A DNA stretch of 64,000 nucleotides from Robertmurraya korlensis NBRC 107688 (GTDB taxonomy: Bacteria > Bacillota > Bacilli > Bacillales > Cytobacillaceae), in contig NZ_BCVH01000002.1 of NCBI RefSeq assembly GCF_001591645.1, positions 124,001 through 188,000 of the forward strand, given 5' to 3'. A model generated the notes under the pieces. That model was not told where the DNA came from. It did not search any database and saw nothing but the letters and a program-made list of their open reading frames with translations. The translations under genes and the position numbers were made by a program. Positions 8,994-18,523 of this stretch are shown here, in pieces; positions within the stretch are counted from its first letter, which is position 1; the number at the start of each line of letters is the position of its first letter.

Positions 8994-11189
8994 CTAATTC
9001 ATCACTCTGCGAACAGAATATATATCAGGAATTTGCTTAATTCGTTCCACTACCTTTTGTAAATGACTCACATTGTTAATGGCAATAGACATATTGATGG
9101 TTGCCATTTTGTTTCGATCTGATTTTCCAGAAACCGCTGATATATTCGTTTTCGTTTCATTCACAGCTTGAAGGACTTCATTTAATAAACCGCGGCGATC
9201 GTATCCACTGATTTCTATGTCCACGTTGTATTCCTTTTTGTTATTTAAACCTGTTTCCCATTCAACTGGTATCAGTCTAGCCTTTGCATCCTCCGTATCA
9301 ATGTTTGAACAATCCGCACGATGGACAGAGACTCCACGACCTTTCGTTATGAAGCCGACAATCTCATCTCCAGGAACAGGACTGCAACATCTAGAAAGTC
9401 GTATGAGAAGATTATCTATACCTGTAACCCTCACACCTGATTCCCTCTTTTTAGTCGATGGGAATGACTTTAGTTCTGACACAGCATTTGAAATGGTGCT
9501 TACTTGCTCAAGGTCTCTCTTCTTTCTCCATTTCTCAGTCAAGCGATTGGCTACCTGAAGAGCAGTGATCCCATTGTATCCAACGGCCGCATACAAGTCA
9601 TCATCATGGAAAAAGTTAAATTTTTCACTTACTCGTTTTACGTTTTCAGGGGTTAAGATTTCTTTCACATCAAAATCCATGCTTCGGATTTCTTTCTCAA
9701 CCTGCTCTCGACCCTTTTCAACATTTTCATCCTTACGTTGCTTCTTAAAGAACTGGCGAATCTTGTTTTTGGCTTGTGACGTTTGGGCCAACTTTAACCA
9801 ATCTTGACTAGGACCATATGAATGCTTTGAGGTTAAAATTTCGATGATATCCCCTGTTTTTAATTTATAATCAAGGGTAACCATTTTACCGTTCACCTTT
9901 GCACCAATGGTCTTATTACCGATTTCAGAGTGGATCCTGTAAGCAAAATCAATTGGAACAGACCCAGATGGTAGCTCAAACACGTCACCTTTTGGTGTAA
10001 ACACAAACACCATATCAGAAAATAGATCGATTTTTAATGATTCCATAAACTCTTCAGCATTTGCTGTATCATCTTGAAATTCTAATATCTCTCTAAACCA
10101 TGTTAACTTCTCTTCAAGTGAGGAGCCTTCATTTGCTGATTTCCCTTCTTTATAAGCCCAGTGTGCAGCAATCCCAAATTCGGCTATCTCATGCATATCA
10201 AACGTTCGTATCTGAACCTCTAAAGGATCACCCTTCGGCCCAATAACGGTCGTATGAAGAGATTGATACATATTTGGCTTCGGCATGGCGATATAATCTT
10301 TGAATCGCCCAGGCATTGGCTTCCAGCAAGTATGAATGATTCCTAATACGGCATAACAATCTTTTATCGAATTTACAACGATTCTTATCGCCAGCAGGTC
10401 ATAAATTTCGTTAAACTGCTTGTTTTGAATCGCCATTTTTCGATAAATGCTATAAATATGCTTGGGGCGCCCTGATATTTCTGCTTTGATCGAAACTTCA
10501 TCTAGACTAACTCGCATTTCCTTAATAACATCGTCCAAGTACTGCTCACGTTCTGCACGTTTTTTCTTCATCAAGTTAACAATGCGGTAATACTGCTGTG
10601 GATTTAAATAACGTAGAGCCGTATCCTCAAGCTCCCATTTTATTTTTGAAATCCCTAGACGGTGAGCTAATGGAGCAAAGATTTCTAATGTTTCATTTGA
10701 AATCCGTCTTTGCTTTTCAACGGGCAGATGCTTTAACGTTCGCATATTATGCAGTCGATCAGCTAATTTAATTAAGATAACCCGAATGTCCTGAGCCATA
10801 GCAACAAACATTTTTCGATGATTTTCTGCCTGCTGCTCTTCATGAGACTTATACTTAATCTTCCCAAGCTTTGTAACACCGTCGACTAGCATGGCAACTT
10901 CTTCGCCAAATTCCTTTGCCATGTCTTCAATCGTTACATCTGTATCCTCAACGACGTCATGAAGAAAACCTGAAGCAACCGTAGCTGGGTCCATTTCCAA
11001 GTCAGCCAATATCCCTGCTACTTGAATAGGATGAATAATGTACGGTTCACCAGATTTACGATATTGTTCACGATGGGCATGCTTTGCGAATTCATATGCT
11101 TTTTGTACATATGCAGCATTTTCATCATTTAAATATTTCTTCGTTCTGTCGATGACTTGTTCGGCGGTCAACACTTGATCATTCGCCAT
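8994..11189 (-). CDS. relA: Bifunctional (p)ppGpp synthetase/hydrolase (Rel)
   Basis: Rel makes (p)ppGpp on starved ribosomes and degrades it afterwards. The 731-aa protein has an intact HD hydrolase domain ([29 protein letters not shown], about residues 30-180). The synthetase domain follows ([32 protein letters not shown], about 235-350). Then come a TGS domain ([15 protein letters not shown], about 390-455), a zinc-finger-like region with [16 protein letters not shown], and a C-terminal ACT domain from about 655. Both active sites look complete, so it should be bifunctional. AAAGGTG precedes the ATG. It is upstream of dtd and downstream of apt and recJ. Confidence 0.98.
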   Translation of the reverse strand: MANDQVLTAEQVIDRTKKYLNDENAAYVQKAYEFAKHAHREQYRKSGEPYIIHPIQVAGILADLEMDPATVASGFLHDVVEDTDVTIEDMAKEFGEEVAMLVDGVTKLGKIKYKSHEEQQAENHRKMFVAMAQDIRVILIKLADRLHNMRTLKHLPVEKQRRISNETLEIFAPLAHRLGISKIKWELEDTALRYLNPQQYYRIVNLMKKKRAEREQYLDDVIKEMRVSLDEVSIKAEISGRPKHIYSIYRKMAIQNKQFNEIYDLLAIRIVVNSIKDCYAVLGIIHTCWKPMPGRFKDYIAMPKPNMYQSLHTTVIGPKGDPLEVQIRTFDMHEIAEFGIAAHWAYKEGKSANEGSSLEEKLTWFREILEFQDDTANAEEFMESLKIDLFSDMVFVFTPKGDVFELPSGSVPIDFAYRIHSEIGNKTIGAKVNGKMVTLDYKLKTGDIIEILTSKHSYGPSQDWLKLAQTSQAKNKIRQFFKKQRKDENVEKGREQVEKEIRSMDFDVKEILTPENVKRVSEKFNFFHDDDLYAAVGYNGITALQVANRLTEKWRKKRDLEQVSTISNAVSELKSFPSTKKRESGVRVTGIDNLLIRLSRCCSPVPGDEIVGFITKGRGVSVHRADCSNIDTEDAKARLIPVEWETGLNNKKEYNVDIEISGYDRRGLLNEVLQAVNETKTNISAVSGKSDRNKMATINMSIAINNVSHLQKVVERIKQIPDIYSVRRVMN

Positions 11190-11371
11190 ATAATCACCTT
11201 TAACTTTCTATGTTACCCCTTGAATACGAGGATTATATTTTTTTTCAAAAATAAAACTAATATTGTTACTATTATCGAAAAAAAAACTCCATATGTAAAG
11301 GGAAAGCCTGTTATTTTTCTGGGAAAATTAAAAATAATGTCGAATCATGTCATTTCAGTCCGAATATATGA
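11190..11371. other. relA upstream region, no gene seen
   Basis: This AT-rich stretch between relA and the apt terminator contains long A/T runs and no open frame with a convincing ribosome site. It presumably holds the relA promoter, but no clear -35/-10 pair stands out. Confidence 0.5.
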
Positions 11372-11404
11372 AAAAAAACGCAACTCGATTGCTGCGCTTT
11401 TTTG
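11372..11404 (-). terminator. Probable terminator after apt
   Basis: On the minus strand an imperfect GC-rich hairpin (arms around GCGCAGCAA and TTGCGTT) is followed by eight T. It sits just after the apt stop and separates apt from relA. The stem has a bulge, hence moderate confidence. Confidence 0.65.
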
Positions 11405-11410
11405 TCTTTT

Positions 11411-11923
11411 TTAGTATTCCATTAAAGTTAAAATATCGTATCCATCTAATTTGCTTCTTCCATCTAAGTATGTTAACTCAATTAAGAAGGCAATTCCTGC
11501 AACCACTCCACCTAATTGCTCAACAAGTTTAATCGTTGCATCGATTGTTCCACCTGTTGCCAACAGATCATCAGTGATTAGTATACGTTGACCTGGTTTA
11601 ATCGCATCTTTATGGATGGTTAAAACATCACTACCATACTCAAGACCGTAGTTTACTTTTACTGTTTCTCTCGGGAGTTTCCCTTCTTTTCTAACCGGAG
11701 CAAATCCAACTCCTAGCGAATATGCCACTGGGCACCCGATAATAAAACCACGTGCTTCTGGACCAACAACAATATCTATGCTTCTTTCTTTTGCGTAATC
11801 AACAATACGGTCTGTTGCGTAACGATACGCTTCACCGTTATCCATTAATGTTGTAATATCTTTAAATTTAATCCCTGGCTTTGGCCAATCTTCTACAATC
11901 GTTACAAACTTCTTTAAATCCAT
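11411..11923 (-). CDS. apt: Adenine phosphoribosyltransferase
   Basis: Apt salvages adenine to AMP using PRPP. The 170-aa protein has the family length and start ([18 protein letters not shown]). It has [11 protein letters not shown], the PRPP-binding signature [13 protein letters not shown] (about residues 117-129) and the flexible loop [10 protein letters not shown]. The start overlaps the end of recJ by 10 nt, suggesting translational coupling. Order recJ-apt-relA is that of B. subtilis. Confidence 0.98.
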   Translation of the reverse strand: MDLKKFVTIVEDWPKPGIKFKDITTLMDNGEAYRYATDRIVDYAKERSIDIVVGPEARGFIIGCPVAYSLGVGFAPVRKEGKLPRETVKVNYGLEYGSDVLTIHKDAIKPGQRILITDDLLATGGTIDATIKLVEQLGGVVAGIAFLIELTYLDGRSKLDGYDILTLMEY

Positions 11924-14277
11924 CTTTCTACTTCCTCCTCAATTTCCACCGAGCCTCGAATACATTCATCCAACCAGGAGTGAAGTACCTGATAGGAGGA
12001 ATATAATAATTCTTGTTCAAGCGCTAAATCTTCTTGTTTTTTCTGATATGTTTTAGAGCTCGTTAGATCTCGTTTATGACTGCTAGTGTTAAGTGTTATA
12101 AATCCATTGTTTATTTTAACAAAATCTAGTTCAAAAAACACCTGTGACATAAAATCTATCGTTTCTCTTGACCAGCCACGGTGTTTAGCTAACTCATCAC
12201 CGTATTTTTTTAAATCAAAAGGTGCTTTTTTTGATAAAAATGCGTAATACCATTTAAAATGATCCCTTGTTGGGATGGTACTAAAGAAATCACTTGCCTC
12301 TTTGTAAAAATGCGCATAAATTCTAGCGGGTTTTTTTCCATTTAGTAATGTCGTCAACAGTTCCTTTGACGGTGGCAAGTCATATAAAACTAAATATTGG
12401 TCATCAACCTCAATACTCCTAGCTTGCTCAACGCTCTCAATTAGATGTAACTGATCCGAAAATGTAAGTTTTATTTTCTCTGAAGTCTGCTTATTAAAGC
12501 TCACCCATTTACTTGTAGGAATCATTTCCTTAAGCTTACCAACCTGCTTGATTCCACGGTAATCAAATAATTGCCATTCATTAATGGCCAAATCATGTAG
12601 AAAGATTTGGGGCTTCCTTATATTATTCCATTCATTAATAGACAATTCTCCTACTACGGATAGCTTCGAATGTGGAGAAATATGATCTACCTTTTCCCCT
12701 AGATGGAAACCGATCCCATCTAAGAGTGCCCCGTCATGTTCTAGTGTTAGTTTTAAATGACTTTGATTGGCACCAATTTTCTTAATTTGGGATATAGTTG
12801 TATCCTTCAACAAGATCTTAGGTTTTTTATTGCTAGTCCCAAAAGGTGCAAGAAGTTGCAGCTCTTCTAAGGCATTAAGTTGTACCTCTTTAATCGACAT
12901 TTCTAGATCTACCGAAGTGATAGGAACGAAATCTTCTTCGGACAACTGACTTGCTGCGAGTTCATTTAGTCTCGCCCTTAACTCATCTACGTCCTCAAGC
13001 TTTAGCGTCATACCTGCAGCCATAGGGTGTCCACCGAAATGAGGCAAAATCTCTCTGCAGGTGGAAAGATTCTTAAATAAATCAAATCCTTCTATGCTTC
13101 TAGCCGACCCTTTAGCAATACCTTTCTCTCGATCAAAGCTTAAAACAATCGTTGGACGATAAAATGCTTCTACTAATCTAGATGCAACAATTCCAACAAC
13201 CCCTGCATTCCAGCCCTCTTGACCAACAACAATGACAGAATTGTCCTCAATAGGGTAGAAGTCTTTTACTTGTTGAATCGCTTCATCTGCTATGCTCGCT
13301 ACAATGCGCTGTCGTTCCTTATTGTACGAGTCTATTTCTTCAGCAAGCATTTCCGCTTCACCCAAGTCCTCAGATAAAAGCAAATGTACAGCAGGGTCCG
13401 CTGAGTCTAACCGACCCACAGCGTTAAGTCGAGGGCCGATCGTAAAACCAATCGTTTCCTCATCGATTGTCTGTTGTTCGATACCAGCCTGTTTACAAAG
13501 TCCCTTAATTCCTGGTCTACTACTGCTTCTTATTTTTTTCAACCCTCGTTTTACTAGATAACGATTCTCATCAACCAACGGGACAAGGTCAGCAATCGTT
13601 CCAATCGCAACAAACTCTAGCAAATGCTCAGGAAGTTTTCCAAGTAAAGCTTGAGAAAGCTTAAACGCTACCCCTACTCCAGCTAACTCCTTAAAAGGAT
13701 ATGAGCTATCCGGAAGCTTCGGATGAATGATTGCTAATGCTTCAGGAAGAATTGGGCCTGGTTCATGATGGTCTGTAATAATCAAATCCACACCAAGATA
13801 TTTTAAAACACTTGCCTCATGTACAGCAGAGATACCGGTATCAACGGTGATTATTAGTTTCACTCCACTTTCATAAGCATGACGAAAAGCCGGCTCATTT
13901 GGACCGTACCCTTCTGTAAAACGATTCGGAATATAAAAATCGACTATTGCACCTAGTTCCTTTAATGTAAGCATCATGACAGATGTACTCGTTACGCCAT
14001 CAGCATCGTAATCTCCGAAAATTAAAATCGGTTCTTGGGCTTCGATGGCTTGTTGAATTCTATTAACGGCAATGTCCATCCCCGTAAGTAGATAAGGGTC
14101 ATGGCATTGGTTCTCATGTTCATACAAAAAATTCTTAGCTAGAGATGCTGTATTTAATCCTCTTCGTACAAGCAAAGAAGCAACAAGAGGAGATATCTTT
14201 AATTCGCTACAAAGCTCTTTTACATCGTCTTCACTTTTATGCTGCTGAACATTCCAGCGTGATTTTGGCTTTAACAT
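11914..14277 (-). CDS. recJ: Single-stranded-DNA-specific exonuclease RecJ
   Basis: RecJ degrades ssDNA 5' to 3' in recombination and mismatch repair. The 787-aa DHH-family protein shows the phosphoesterase motifs [13 protein letters not shown] (about residue 86), [15 protein letters not shown] (about 158) and the DHHA1 motif [13 protein letters not shown] (about 420). An OB-fold follows. A long C-terminal extension (about residues 560-787), as in Bacillus RecJ, precedes the 10-nt overlap with apt. Confidence 0.97.
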   Translation of the reverse strand: MLKPKSRWNVQQHKSEDDVKELCSELKISPLVASLLVRRGLNTASLAKNFLYEHENQCHDPYLLTGMDIAVNRIQQAIEAQEPILIFGDYDADGVTSTSVMMLTLKELGAIVDFYIPNRFTEGYGPNEPAFRHAYESGVKLIITVDTGISAVHEASVLKYLGVDLIITDHHEPGPILPEALAIIHPKLPDSSYPFKELAGVGVAFKLSQALLGKLPEHLLEFVAIGTIADLVPLVDENRYLVKRGLKKIRSSSRPGIKGLCKQAGIEQQTIDEETIGFTIGPRLNAVGRLDSADPAVHLLLSEDLGEAEMLAEEIDSYNKERQRIVASIADEAIQQVKDFYPIEDNSVIVVGQEGWNAGVVGIVASRLVEAFYRPTIVLSFDREKGIAKGSARSIEGFDLFKNLSTCREILPHFGGHPMAAGMTLKLEDVDELRARLNELAASQLSEEDFVPITSVDLEMSIKEVQLNALEELQLLAPFGTSNKKPKILLKDTTISQIKKIGANQSHLKLTLEHDGALLDGIGFHLGEKVDHISPHSKLSVVGELSINEWNNIRKPQIFLHDLAINEWQLFDYRGIKQVGKLKEMIPTSKWVSFNKQTSEKIKLTFSDQLHLIESVEQARSIEVDDQYLVLYDLPPSKELLTTLLNGKKPARIYAHFYKEASDFFSTIPTRDHFKWYYAFLSKKAPFDLKKYGDELAKHRGWSRETIDFMSQVFFELDFVKINNGFITLNTSSHKRDLTSSKTYQKKQEDLALEQELLYSSYQVLHSWLDECIRGSVEIEEEVERWI

Positions 14278-14354
14278 TCCTTCACCCCTTAGCTTTTCTA
14301 TTATACTTGAGGCTGTCTACTGTTTCAATGGAAGGGAACTTTTTAGAAAACACT

Positions 14355-14380
14355 AAAAAAACCTGCTTGGATAGCAGGCT
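14355..14380 (-). terminator. Terminator after the LapA-type gene
   Basis: A hairpin with arms CCTGCT/AGCAGG and a 5-nt loop is followed by seven T on the minus strand, immediately after the stop at 14382. Confidence 0.88.
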
Positions 14381-14381
14381 T

Positions 14382-14678
14382 TTATGGCAAATCACTTTCT
14401 TTTTCTATTTCTGTCCCGTTTATTTGGTTCAGCTTTTCCTTTTCTTTTGTTAGTTGTTTGACTTTTCGTTGCAGGCTATAAATTTTTACTAATCCAACGG
14501 AACCTATAATAATGCCACCCATTAGGACCGATACAAGGATAACTAGAACTAAAGGCCATTCACTAGAACCAAAAACATAGTTTACAGAAACAGGTTCAAC
14601 ATTAATGACAGCAAAAATAGCTACTAGAAGCGCAAAAAGAATCCCCAATAACATGGTCCATTGAAACTTCACAAACAT
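14382..14678 (-). CDS. LapA/DUF1049 family two-span membrane protein (YrvD-like)
   Basis: A 98-aa protein with two transmembrane helices (about residues 8-26 and 41-63) around a short NVEPVSVNYVFG loop, then a charged coiled-coil-like tail (LQRKVKQLTKEKEKL). This layout is that of the LapA domain family; in Gram-negatives LapA works with LPS assembly, but the Bacillus role is unknown. The start is uncertain. The ATG at 14678 directly abuts a run of nine G, while GTG at 14672 would have proper spacing from that G-rich ribosome site. It sits between the CDF exporter and recJ on one strand. Confidence 0.82.
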   Translation of the reverse strand: MFVKFQWTMLLGILFALLVAIFAVINVEPVSVNYVFGSSEWPLVLVILVSVLMGGIIIGSVGLVKIYSLQRKVKQLTKEKEKLNQINGTEIEKESDLP

Positions 14679-14696
14679 CCCCCCCCCAAGTCTCTG

Positions 14697-15611
14697 TTAT
14701 TCATATGAAATCTCACTATTATCTGGATTGTAAGGATTGATATGTACAAACACATTTTCCACATGTCTTTCTTCCATAAGTTTTTGCTTTACTTTCTTCC
14801 CTACCCGGTGACCTTCTTCGACGGTCATATAAGGATCTACAGAGATTTTCAAATCAATAATTACATAGTGACCGTGTTCCCTTGCATGTAATTCATCAAT
14901 CTTTTTAACCTCTGGTATGCTTTCAACAATCTTTCGAAGTTCTAGGGTATCTTCTTCATGTAAAACATGGTCAAGCGCATTGTGAATGGATTCACTTCCG
15001 AGTTTCCAGGCTAATTTTAAAATAAGAATCGATACGAATATCCCTGCTACAGGGTCTGCATACACCAGCCAGCCAATACCAAGTCTCTCCCCTAAAATCG
15101 CACAACCGATTCCCACCAACGCAGCTAAGGATGAATAAACATCTGAACGGTGATCATAAGCAGTTACAATTAATGCATCACTGTTTAATTTTTTGCCCAT
15201 CGAGAAAGTATATCGAAACATCGTTTCTTTTATTACGATAGATACAATTACGGCCACAAGAGCAATTAGTTTAGGAGCTTCAATCGGTTGAAAAAACGCT
15301 TGAAATGAAGACTTTCCAATCTCGAATCCAACTAAAACCAACAAAACGGCTACAATAATGGCAGCAATAGACTCTGCCTTTCCATGTCCATATGGATGAT
15401 CTTCATCTGGTGGTTGCTTAGCCGCCCGGAGTCCAATAAAAACGGCTAAAGACCCCGCCACATCAGAGGCCGAATTAACTGCGTCAGCAACTAATGCACG
15501 ACTGTTTGCATACACACCAATTACCCACTTCAGGATTGCCAAAATTAAATTTCCGATAATCCCTATTATTGCTACAAATTCTGCTTTTTTAAATCGCTCT
15601 TGATTTTCCAA
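14697..15611 (-). CDS. Cation diffusion facilitator, probably manganese-type
   Basis: CDF proteins export divalent metals by proton antiport. The 304-aa protein has six predicted spans and a C-terminal cytoplasmic ferredoxin-like domain (about residues 210-290, HVLHEEDTLELRK and later HGHYVIIDLKISV). In span 2 the metal site reads DAVNSASD and in span 5 YDHRSD. The resulting NxxxD/DxxxD pattern, rather than the HxxxD of zinc transporters, is what I associate with Mn or Fe exporters (MneP, MntE). Substrate is an inference. It ends 18 nt before the YrvD-like gene. Confidence 0.88.
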   Translation of the reverse strand: MENQERFKKAEFVAIIGIIGNLILAILKWVIGVYANSRALVADAVNSASDVAGSLAVFIGLRAAKQPPDEDHPYGHGKAESIAAIIVAVLLVLVGFEIGKSSFQAFFQPIEAPKLIALVAVIVSIVIKETMFRYTFSMGKKLNSDALIVTAYDHRSDVYSSLAALVGIGCAILGERLGIGWLVYADPVAGIFVSILILKLAWKLGSESIHNALDHVLHEEDTLELRKIVESIPEVKKIDELHAREHGHYVIIDLKISVDPYMTVEEGHRVGKKVKQKLMEERHVENVFVHINPYNPDNSEISYE

Positions 15612-15666
15612 TACAAACTCTCCTTCAAACCATTCACTACGAATAGTGTAACCAAAAAATGCTTTT

Positions 15667-15701
15667 CAAAAAATGAAACCACAGAGAATTATTCCCTGTG
15701 G
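15667..15701 (-). terminator. Terminator after secDF
   Basis: A 10-bp hairpin with arms CCACAGGGAA and TTCTCTGTGG (one G-T wobble, TAA loop) is followed by TTTCATTTTTTG on the minus strand. Confidence 0.85.
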
Positions 15702-15709
15702 CTCATGAT

Positions 15710-17974
15710 TTAAACCTGTGGTTCGTCTGTTCTCTCTCTTTTTACTTTTTCCGTAATGAGAACTCCCTTTTGCTTAAGCTCCTTCGCCTTCCATACAAGC
15801 CATAATTGTGCAGCTACAAAAATAGAAGAGTAGGCACCCACAGCTAATCCAATTAGCAATGCTAAGGAGAAATTAAGAATCGATGGACTTCCGAATATCA
15901 GTAAGGCAACAACTGCAATCACCACAGTTAAGACCGTATTAATTGATCTTCCTAATGTTTGGCGTAAGCTACTATTAACAACATCAGCTAGTTCTTCATA
16001 AGCTTTAATTCTCTTTTTCTTAGCCAAATTTTCTCTCATTCGGTCAAATGTTACAATGGTATCATTGATTGAATAACCAACAATCGTTAAGACGGCTGCA
16101 ATAAACGTTAAATCTACTTCTAATCTTGTAAAACTAAACAAAACAATGATGAAGAACACATCATGTATTAGGGCAACAATTGCAGCAAGCGCCATTCTCC
16201 ACTCAAAGCGAATCGTTACATAAAGAATAATACCAATAGATGCAATTGCTACAGCAATCATTGCATTTTTAGCTAACTCTTTTCCAACCATTGGGGAAAC
16301 TGTGCTGATATTTGGTTCTGAACCATATACCTCTTTAAAGTGTGCTTTAAGCTCAGCAATTTCTTCTTTTGGTAACACTCCTAAAAAGCGTACAACAGCT
16401 ACGTCATTATTATCCCCAGACATAACAATATTTTCGGCATCGAGATCAAATTTTGCAAACTCTTCCTTTAATTGCTCTGTTTCAATTGGCTTATCGGACG
16501 GAACTTCCACCCTCGTACCACTTGCAAAGTCAATTCCAAGGTTTAGCTTAAAGATGATAAGAACGACAATTCCGACCGAGAATAAAATTCCTGAAATAGT
16601 GAAGATAAGTTTATGGTTTTTCACAAAATCTAATCGATCAAACCTAGTAGGTAAGTCGATTGCATCATACCCCTCAGAAATATCCTTCATATCTTTCTTT
16701 CTTACACCCAGCCAAGTAGGACGTTTATCTAAGAACCCACTTTTTACCCACAGACCAAGTAATAGACGTGAGGCAAAAACAGCTGTAATGAAGCTACCTA
16801 AAATAGAGATAATCAACATCGTCGCAAACCCTTTTACCGAGCTTGTCCCATAGAAAAATAATACACCAGCTGCAATAATCGTCGTGATATTAGAGTCGAA
16901 AATAGTCCAAAATGCGCCTTTACTTCCAACTTCAAATGCGGACTTCACCGTTCTACCAACCTTTAATTCTTCTTTAATTCTCTCATAGGTAATGATGTTG
17001 GCATCTACTGCCATTCCCACCCCAAGAATGAGAGCTGCAATTCCTGGTAAGGTTAACACACCGTTCATCCAATCGAAGATAAGGAGAATCAGATAAATAT
17101 AAAGAGAAAGTGTAATAACGGCAATAAATCCAGGGAACCGGTAAAAGGCAAGCATGAATAAGAAGATGATACTAATTCCTACAATACCAGCGAACACCGT
17201 TTCATTTAGTGCTTCTTCCCCGAATTGAGCACCAACAGAAGTTGAATACACTTCAGTAAGCTTGACCGGAAGCGCACCTGCATTTAAAAGGGAAGCTAAA
17301 GTCTTAGCTTCTTCTAATTCAAAATTCCCTACTATGGAAACTGTATCTTGGTTAAATACTTGATTTACATTTGGATTCGATAGAAATTTTGGTTCTTCCT
17401 TCGCAAGCTCCGCTTGGTAGGAATCTTTCCCTTCTTCAAAATCAAGCCAAATAATCAACTGATTTTGTGGGGCCATCCCAACAATTTCCTGTGTCACTTC
17501 TCGAAATTTATCAGCACTCTTTAACTGTAAAGAAATGCTCGGTTTGTTGTTTTCGTCAAAGGTTTGCTTTGCGCCGCCTTCAACCAAATCCGTACCATCC
17601 ATCATGACTTCATCGTTAGCATTTCGGAACGTTAAATTCGCTTCAGTGGAGAGAATTTCACGAGCTTTATTCTGGTCAGAAACTCCCGCGAGTTGAACAC
17701 GAATTCGGTTATCACCTTCAATTTGAATAACCGGTTCACTTACCCCTAGTACGTTAATTCGATTATCTAACGCCTGTACCGTACTATTTAATACTTCTTG
17801 GTCAATTTCTTGGCCTTTTTTAGCAGGCTCAACCTCGTAGAGGACTTCAAATCCACCTTGAAGGTCTAAACCTAATTTGATATTTTGTAAAATACTATTC
17901 GTAGTTGTCCCAATTGTACTTGCAAAAAGAAGCAGCAATAACAAAAAAGCCACAATTCTACTGCGTTTGACCAT
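15710..17974 (-). CDS. secDF: Protein translocase subunit SecDF (fused)
   Basis: SecDF is the RND-type accessory that uses the proton gradient to pull proteins through SecYEG. The 754-aa protein is the natural SecD-SecF fusion of Bacillus. The SecD half has NIKLGLDLQGGFEVLYEV, the large extracytoplasmic loop and VGMAVDANIITYERIKEE (about 320). The SecF half starts near 460 with LNLGIDFASGTRVEV and has VGYSINDTIVTFDRMRE (about 655). The frame is open to 18010 but family members start at MVKRSR; AAGGAGGAT lies 11 nt upstream of the ATG at 17974. Promoter and leader palindrome are listed separately. Confidence 0.97.
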   Translation of the reverse strand: MVKRSRIVAFLLLLLLFASTIGTTTNSILQNIKLGLDLQGGFEVLYEVEPAKKGQEIDQEVLNSTVQALDNRINVLGVSEPVIQIEGDNRIRVQLAGVSDQNKAREILSTEANLTFRNANDEVMMDGTDLVEGGAKQTFDENNKPSISLQLKSADKFREVTQEIVGMAPQNQLIIWLDFEEGKDSYQAELAKEEPKFLSNPNVNQVFNQDTVSIVGNFELEEAKTLASLLNAGALPVKLTEVYSTSVGAQFGEEALNETVFAGIVGISIIFLFMLAFYRFPGFIAVITLSLYIYLILLIFDWMNGVLTLPGIAALILGVGMAVDANIITYERIKEELKVGRTVKSAFEVGSKGAFWTIFDSNITTIIAAGVLFFYGTSSVKGFATMLIISILGSFITAVFASRLLLGLWVKSGFLDKRPTWLGVRKKDMKDISEGYDAIDLPTRFDRLDFVKNHKLIFTISGILFSVGIVVLIIFKLNLGIDFASGTRVEVPSDKPIETEQLKEEFAKFDLDAENIVMSGDNNDVAVVRFLGVLPKEEIAELKAHFKEVYGSEPNISTVSPMVGKELAKNAMIAVAIASIGIILYVTIRFEWRMALAAIVALIHDVFFIIVLFSFTRLEVDLTFIAAVLTIVGYSINDTIVTFDRMRENLAKKKRIKAYEELADVVNSSLRQTLGRSINTVLTVVIAVVALLIFGSPSILNFSLALLIGLAVGAYSSIFVAAQLWLVWKAKELKQKGVLITEKVKRERTDEPQV

Positions 17975-18009
17975 TATGTATAAATCCTCCTTAATAAGTA
18001 ACCCAAGCA

Positions 18010-18027
18010 AGGTAACAGCTGTTACCT
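18010..18027. promoter_or_regulatory. Perfect 18-bp palindrome in the secDF leader
   Basis: AGGTAACAGCTGTTACCT is its own reverse complement. It lies about 15-30 nt downstream of the predicted transcription start and 35 nt before the secDF start codon. As DNA it could be an operator; as RNA it would form a 7-bp stem with an AGCT loop. No T run follows. Confidence 0.6.
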
Positions 18028-18048
18028 GCGTGTATTTCTATACTAATA

Positions 18049-18077
18049 ATTATGAAACAGTTAGTAAATAGTGTCAA
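18049..18077 (-). promoter_or_regulatory. Sigma-A promoter of secDF
   Basis: TTGACA (18072-18077), a 17-nt spacer and CATAAT (18049-18054) lie on the minus strand. Confidence 0.8.
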
Positions 18078-18096
18078 TTTATGGACATTATTTTAC

Positions 18097-18393
18097 CTAC
18101 TTTAATAATTCCCTTCTCTCTTCATCATTCGCAAACGAAAACTCTTCAGACTTGAATGCTTCGACCGTCGCATAATTCATATATTCCCCCACATTTATTG
18201 ATAGAATATCTGAGACCACCTCATACACCTTCATGTCCTCCTTCGGTTTTCTCCACTTCTTCTTCCTTAAAAACTCCCAAAGACTATCTTCACTGATTGT
18301 CCCATACCCAAGGAGGGAAAACTCTTCCATCTTACTAATTAATGCTGGGTGTACCTCTTTACGAAAACGATCGTAACTATTGTACATTTCCAT
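18097..18393 (-). CDS. comN: Post-transcriptional regulator ComN
   Basis: ComN controls the localisation and accumulation of comE mRNA in B. subtilis competence, interacting with DivIVA. The 98-aa protein begins MEMYNSYDRFRKEVHPAL and contains KKKWRKPKEDMKVYEVVSDIL. From memory this matches the ComN family, and the position between secDF and spoVB is that of B. subtilis yrzD. AGGAGG lies about 10 nt before the ATG at 18393. The same frame is open to 18876, but that extension runs antisense through spoVB and is rejected. Confidence 0.87.
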   Translation of the reverse strand: MEMYNSYDRFRKEVHPALISKMEEFSLLGYGTISEDSLWEFLRKKKWRKPKEDMKVYEVVSDILSINVGEYMNYATVEAFKSEEFSFANDEERRELLK

Positions 18394-18523
18394 ATCGAGC
18401 CGCCTCCTACTACTAGAGTTTAAAATATAGAGAAATTTATAATACCTTGTCATGCTTTGTCCACATGGGTGCATATAGTTAATTGTATATGATAATACCT
18501 TTTTTGAGAAGGCAGGTAGCGAG

